This document shows positions 61,459-64,000 of a stretch of DNA of 64,000 nt, piece by piece (position 1 is the first letter of the stretch; each line of letters starts with the position of its first letter). The position numbers and the translations under genes are program-made. The DNA is taken from the NCBI GenBank assembly GCA_009782785.1, contig WRIJ01000001.1:1-64000 (forward strand). Direction: 5' to 3'. The notes under the pieces were generated by a model that saw only the letters and a program-made list of their open reading frames with translations, did no database searches and was not told the DNA's origin. Source of the stretch: Propionibacteriaceae bacterium (GTDB lineage: Bacteria; Actinomycetota; Actinomycetes; Propionibacteriales; Propionibacteriaceae).

Positions 61459-62685
61459 TTAGTCGTCCTGGTTGTCGGTGAGAGCCTCTTCTATGGCTGC
61501 AGCATCGGGAACATTCAAGGACACTCCAGAGCTATCCTCGTCAATCTCCTCAATGATTTCTTCAATGAATTCCACCTCTTCGAAGTCTTCACTCAAGGTA
61601 GAGAAAGAGACCTCGGGAAGCTCAGACCAGTCATCATCACTGAATTCTGTTGCTGCGGCGGTTCCCAAACCGAAGAGGTTTCCGAGTTGCTGGGTCAAAG
61701 CCCGCTTGCGCTGTTGCAAAGAGTTAATATCCGCTTGGAGCTTGCTACGGCGATTAGAAGCCTCAAGGGCAACCTGTTGTTGCATGTCAGCAATTTCTCG
61801 ACGAGTGGAGCTCATCAACTGCTGGGCCTGCTGTGAGGCATCCTTGCGAATCTGTTCAGCTTCAGCAACAGCCGTACTACGAATATTGGTGGCCAGTTGT
61901 GTCTCTTCGGCAAGCTTGGTCGCAGCAGACTCTTGGCGTTCGGTGATCTCAGCGAAAGCAAGAGATTTAGCTTCCTCTGCCTCTTCAAGAGATTGGTGGG
62001 CCTCACTAATCAGTGCATCTCTCGAAGCCTGAGCGGTAGCAAGAGACTCTGTGATAGACAGCTCTGCCTCATTTTGCAGGGCTGTGGCTTGGCGTTGCGC
62101 CGAATCGATAATGGACTGTGCTTCCTGCTGAGCCTGGGTCACCATCGCTTCAGCCTGCCCTTGAGCAGCAGTCAGGGATGCGTCAGCATCAGCCTTGGAC
62201 CGATCAAGAATCGCTTGGATCTCCGACATTTGCTGTTCACGATTTTCGGTGATATCGCTCATGGCATTGGAGCGAAGAGCATCGACTTCACCCTGGCTCA
62301 CTGAACGCATCTCTTGGGCGGCAGTTGTTGCTTCGGCCGTGATGCGCTGGGCCTCTCTCATGGCAGTCGAAATAATTTCATCTGCTTTGGCTTGAGAAGC
62401 ATGCAGGATTTGCGCTGCATGGCCAGAGAGCCTGTCGACTTCGATATCACCCGAATCATTACGTGTAGTGTCGGCAGCCTTGTCTGAACCAGCAGCTGGC
62501 TGCTTGGATGCCTGGACGAGACGCTGGCGAAGGGTGACGACTCTTTCTTCAAGGCTTCGAACATAAGCGTCCACTTGCGCTTTATCGTACCCGCGCATCT
62601 GGGATTGGAATGTACCAGCTGCGGTATTCGATGAGCTGGTCGCAGTGTTCTCGCTGGTCGATTCAGTGGTCTGGTTGCTAGGCAT
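61459..62685 (-). CDS. DivIVA-domain coiled-coil protein
   Basis: A 408-residue protein. After a Ser/Thr-rich N-terminus, residues ~27-62 (FQSQMRGYDKAQVDAYVRSLEERVVTLRQRL) form a DivIVA-like domain with the RGYD motif. A long Ala/Gln/Glu-rich coiled coil follows (~85-340), and the tail is acidic (DDDWSELPEVS..., EEIIEEIDEDS). This resembles polar scaffold or cytoskeletal proteins such as Wag31/Scy, but it is not the typical Wag31. TGAGGAG precedes ATG 62685. It converges with nucS. Confidence 0.75.
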   Translation of the reverse strand: MPSNQTTESTSENTATSSSNTAAGTFQSQMRGYDKAQVDAYVRSLEERVVTLRQRLVQASKQPAAGSDKAADTTRNDSGDIEVDRLSGHAAQILHASQAKADEIISTAMREAQRITAEATTAAQEMRSVSQGEVDALRSNAMSDITENREQQMSEIQAILDRSKADADASLTAAQGQAEAMVTQAQQEAQSIIDSAQRQATALQNEAELSITESLATAQASRDALISEAHQSLEEAEEAKSLAFAEITERQESAATKLAEETQLATNIRSTAVAEAEQIRKDASQQAQQLMSSTRREIADMQQQVALEASNRRSKLQADINSLQQRKRALTQQLGNLFGLGTAAATEFSDDDWSELPEVSFSTLSEDFEEVEFIEEIIEEIDEDSSGVSLNVPDAAAIEEALTDNQDD

Positions 62686-62715
62686 GCATACTCCTCAAGA
62701 GTCAACAAAACTCAC

Positions 62716-62740
62716 GTCCTGGCGAGGGGGTCGCCAGGAC
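62716..62740 (-). terminator. Hairpin between epimerase and DivIVA-like genes
   Basis: GTCCTGGCGA and TCGCCAGGAC form a perfect 10-bp stem. Read on the minus strand after the epimerase gene, it is followed by GTGAGTTTTGTT, a weak T-tract. Confidence 0.6.
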
Positions 62741-62768
62741 ATAGGTGATTCTACTTCATTACCACCAA

Positions 62769-63218
62769 TTAGTGGGAATCGTGTGCCGGTTCGACAATTT
62801 CCAATAGTACGCCACCGGTGTCTTTCGGATGGACGAATTGGATTCGCGACCCACCAGTACCAATTTTTGGAGTGTCATAGAGCAGTCGTGCACCACGTTC
62901 GCGAAGGACCTCAGACACATGGTCGATATCTGCTACGCGATAGGCGACTTGCTGGATTCCACCGCGCCCGTTGTTAGCGGTAATGAATTTTCCAATCGTG
63001 GAGTCTTCACTCAGCGGTGCCAAGAGTTGCACCTGTGCAGCGAGTTCAACCTGGTCCCCAGTTCCCAGCATGGCCTCCTCGACACCTTGTTCTTCATTAG
63101 TTTCTCGATGGAGCAAACGGAACCCAAGGACCTCAGTGTGAAACTTCAAGGCATCCTCAAGATTGGGTACGGCATAGCCGACGTGGTCAATACATGTGAA
63201 AAGATCAGAATTATCCAT
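62769..63218 (-). CDS. mce: Methylmalonyl-CoA epimerase
   Basis: A 149-residue glyoxalase-fold enzyme interconverting methylmalonyl-CoA epimers between propionyl-CoA and succinyl-CoA. CIDHVGYAVPNLEDALKFHTEVLGF supplies the first metal ligand His, and KDTGGVLLEIVEP the Glu ligand at the end. ATG 63218 is preferred because family members start just before this block; the track start is 12 residues longer. It is near nucS, as in mycobacteria. Confidence 0.93.
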   Translation of the reverse strand: MDNSDLFTCIDHVGYAVPNLEDALKFHTEVLGFRLLHRETNEEQGVEEAMLGTGDQVELAAQVQLLAPLSEDSTIGKFITANNGRGGIQQVAYRVADIDHVSEVLRERGARLLYDTPKIGTGGSRIQFVHPKDTGGVLLEIVEPAHDSH

Positions 63219-63361
63219 ACCCCTAGTGTTCCACAAACACCACGATCTCTTCACACATTCCCATGATGAGATTCCTGTGAGCTAGTTTTCAACACGCGGG
63301 GCGATAAGCCCCACGGATGGTGAGATTTCAGGCAGAATGAGGGGTGGCGAAAGAAGGAACC

Positions 63362-63526
63362 ATGGCTAAGGTGATAAGGAATATTGCGATTGTTGGAGTC
63401 GTGATCTTCCTGGCATTCTTCATTTTCACGCGTCCTGAAGATTCGGCTAACGCCGTGAAGTCCTTCTTCGAAAGCTTTGGATCACTCGTCCGCTTCTTCC
63501 AGACCCTTGTGTCCAAGGGGGGATAA
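63362..63526 (+). CDS. Small single-helix membrane protein
   Basis: A 54-residue protein, MAKVIRNIAIVGVVIFLAFFIFT..., with one membrane helix (~7-24) and an amphipathic tail ending in VSKGG. Function unknown. AAGAAGGA lies just before ATG 63362; the track start GTG 63344 adds six residues. It ends in TAA directly before the ATG of the PH-domain gene, so the two are probably co-expressed. Confidence 0.72.
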   Translation: MAKVIRNIAIVGVVIFLAFFIFTRPEDSANAVKSFFESFGSLVRFFQTLVSKGG

Positions 63527-64000
63527 ATGGACTCTCGTCCATCCCTTTTCACTCCTGATGTTGCTCGCTACTTGCTCACCGATGAGGGTGAACAAATTGT
63601 TGACGAAGTTGTCAAACACCCTGTCTGCATGATCCCGTCGGTCTTCCTGACTATTGTTGGAATTCTGGTGATGTTTGCTGCCCCAATAGCGGGGAAACTA
63701 TGGATTGTTGTCTTGGTGGCCGGTGCTGGGATTTCATTGTTTGGGTTGTGGAAATATCACATGCTCGCCATGGATCGTTTCGTGGTGACCAATATGCGGG
63801 TCTACCGCGTCCATGGCATTACCGAACGTCACGTCGCGACCATGCCACTGTCACGAATACTAGATATTTCTGTTGTTCAATCTCTGTGGGGGATGACCTT
63901 CAACTATGGGCATTTCACTTTTGAATCGGCTGCCGAAGCGCAAGGATTACGCGAAATTACCTTTGTGGGTGATCCACGAACCCGTGATCTGACTATTCAG
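63527..64000 (+). CDS. PH-domain (DUF304-like) membrane protein, 3' end outside the window
   Basis: A partial gene; 158 codons are visible without a stop. The protein begins MDSRPSLFTPDVARYLLTDEG, has two hydrophobic helices (~36-75), and then a bacterial PH-like domain (DRFVVTNMRVYRVHGITERHVATMPLSRILDISVVQS...). Such proteins are common small membrane proteins of unknown role. The start is ATG 63527, adjacent to the previous stop. Not listed as a full ORF because it is cut by the window edge. Confidence 0.8.
   Translation, partial: MDSRPSLFTPDVARYLLTDEGEQIVDEVVKHPVCMIPSVFLTIVGILVMFAAPIAGKLWIVVLVAGAGISLFGLWKYHMLAMDRFVVTNMRVYRVHGITERHVATMPLSRILDISVVQSLWGMTFNYGHFTFESAAEAQGLREITFVGDPRTRDLTIQ

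Noticed and set aside
1-64000. Frequent GTACG/CGTAC pentamers, considered as a chromosome-orienting or methylation motif
   Set aside because: A rough count over part of the window is near what base composition predicts, with no clear strand bias.
1-64000. CRISPR arrays, insertion sequences, tRNA or rRNA genes, prophage
   Set aside because: No regularly spaced repeats, transposase genes, cloverleaf-like segments or phage genes were recognised.

Overview
The window reads as chromosomal DNA of an actinobacterium of moderate GC, most likely from the Propionibacteriaceae or a close relative. The evidence is gene content and order: mtrA-mtrB-lpqB; ftsK-rimO-pgsA-clgR-DUF3046-recA-recX-miaB; thrS-HIT-phosphatidyltransferase; gcvH-garA-two MerR regulators-gcvP; nucS near methylmalonyl-CoA epimerase; and an IclR regulator divergent from leuCD. 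Methylmalonyl-CoA epimerase and a PduO-type cobalamin adenosyltransferase fit B12-dependent propionate metabolism. The family assignment is an inference; no rRNA or tRNA is present to anchor it.

Layout. 1-415: no gene seen, one possible structured stretch. 416-4514: a proline-rich membrane protein, then a CUT1-type sugar ABC transporter (lipoprotein and two permeases, no ATPase) with a strong hairpin between the binding protein and the permeases. 4560-5519: a CDF metal transporter. 5719-20079: a [NiFe]-hydrogenase island with small and large subunits, cytochrome b, protease, two HypA, two HypC, HypB, HypF, HypE, HypD, a catalytically incomplete large-subunit paralogue, and TatA, TatB and TatC. 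Genes switch strand repeatedly. 20244-24394: a small membrane protein, a lipoprotein, a thioesterase, a YwaF-like membrane protein, and a potassium channel coupled to a DUF6394 protein. 24424-27234: NdgR-type regulator and leuCD. 27301-36342: thiL, ftsK, rimO, pgsA, clgR, DUF3046, recA, recX, miaB. 36345-41421: Lhr helicase and an O-methyltransferase. 41529-44814: gatCAB. 44866-50274: mtrAB-lpqB, a ComF-like protein, and long HPF. 50369-58690: thrS, a HIT protein, a phosphatidyltransferase, gcvH, garA, two MerR regulators, gcvP. 58683-64000: hydrolase, adenosyltransferase, cyclophilin lipoprotein, nucS, a DivIVA-like coiled-coil protein, methylmalonyl-CoA epimerase, and a small membrane protein plus a PH-domain protein cut by the window end.

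How the parts work together. The hydrogenase island looks self-contained: a Tat-exported heterodimer anchored by cytochrome b that would feed electrons from H2 to the quinone pool, the full set of maturation factors, and its own Tat components. The most unusual points are (i) a cytochrome b subunit with an N-terminal extension resembling the nucleotide-binding domain of a P-type H+-ATPase, and (ii) a stand-alone large-subunit-like protein paired with an extra HypC, resembling the HupK/HupF scaffold pair. Outside the island the window is mostly core genome. At least eight genes lack a Shine-Dalgarno sequence and have a TANNNT hexamer 6-7 nt before the start codon, the signature of leaderless transcription.
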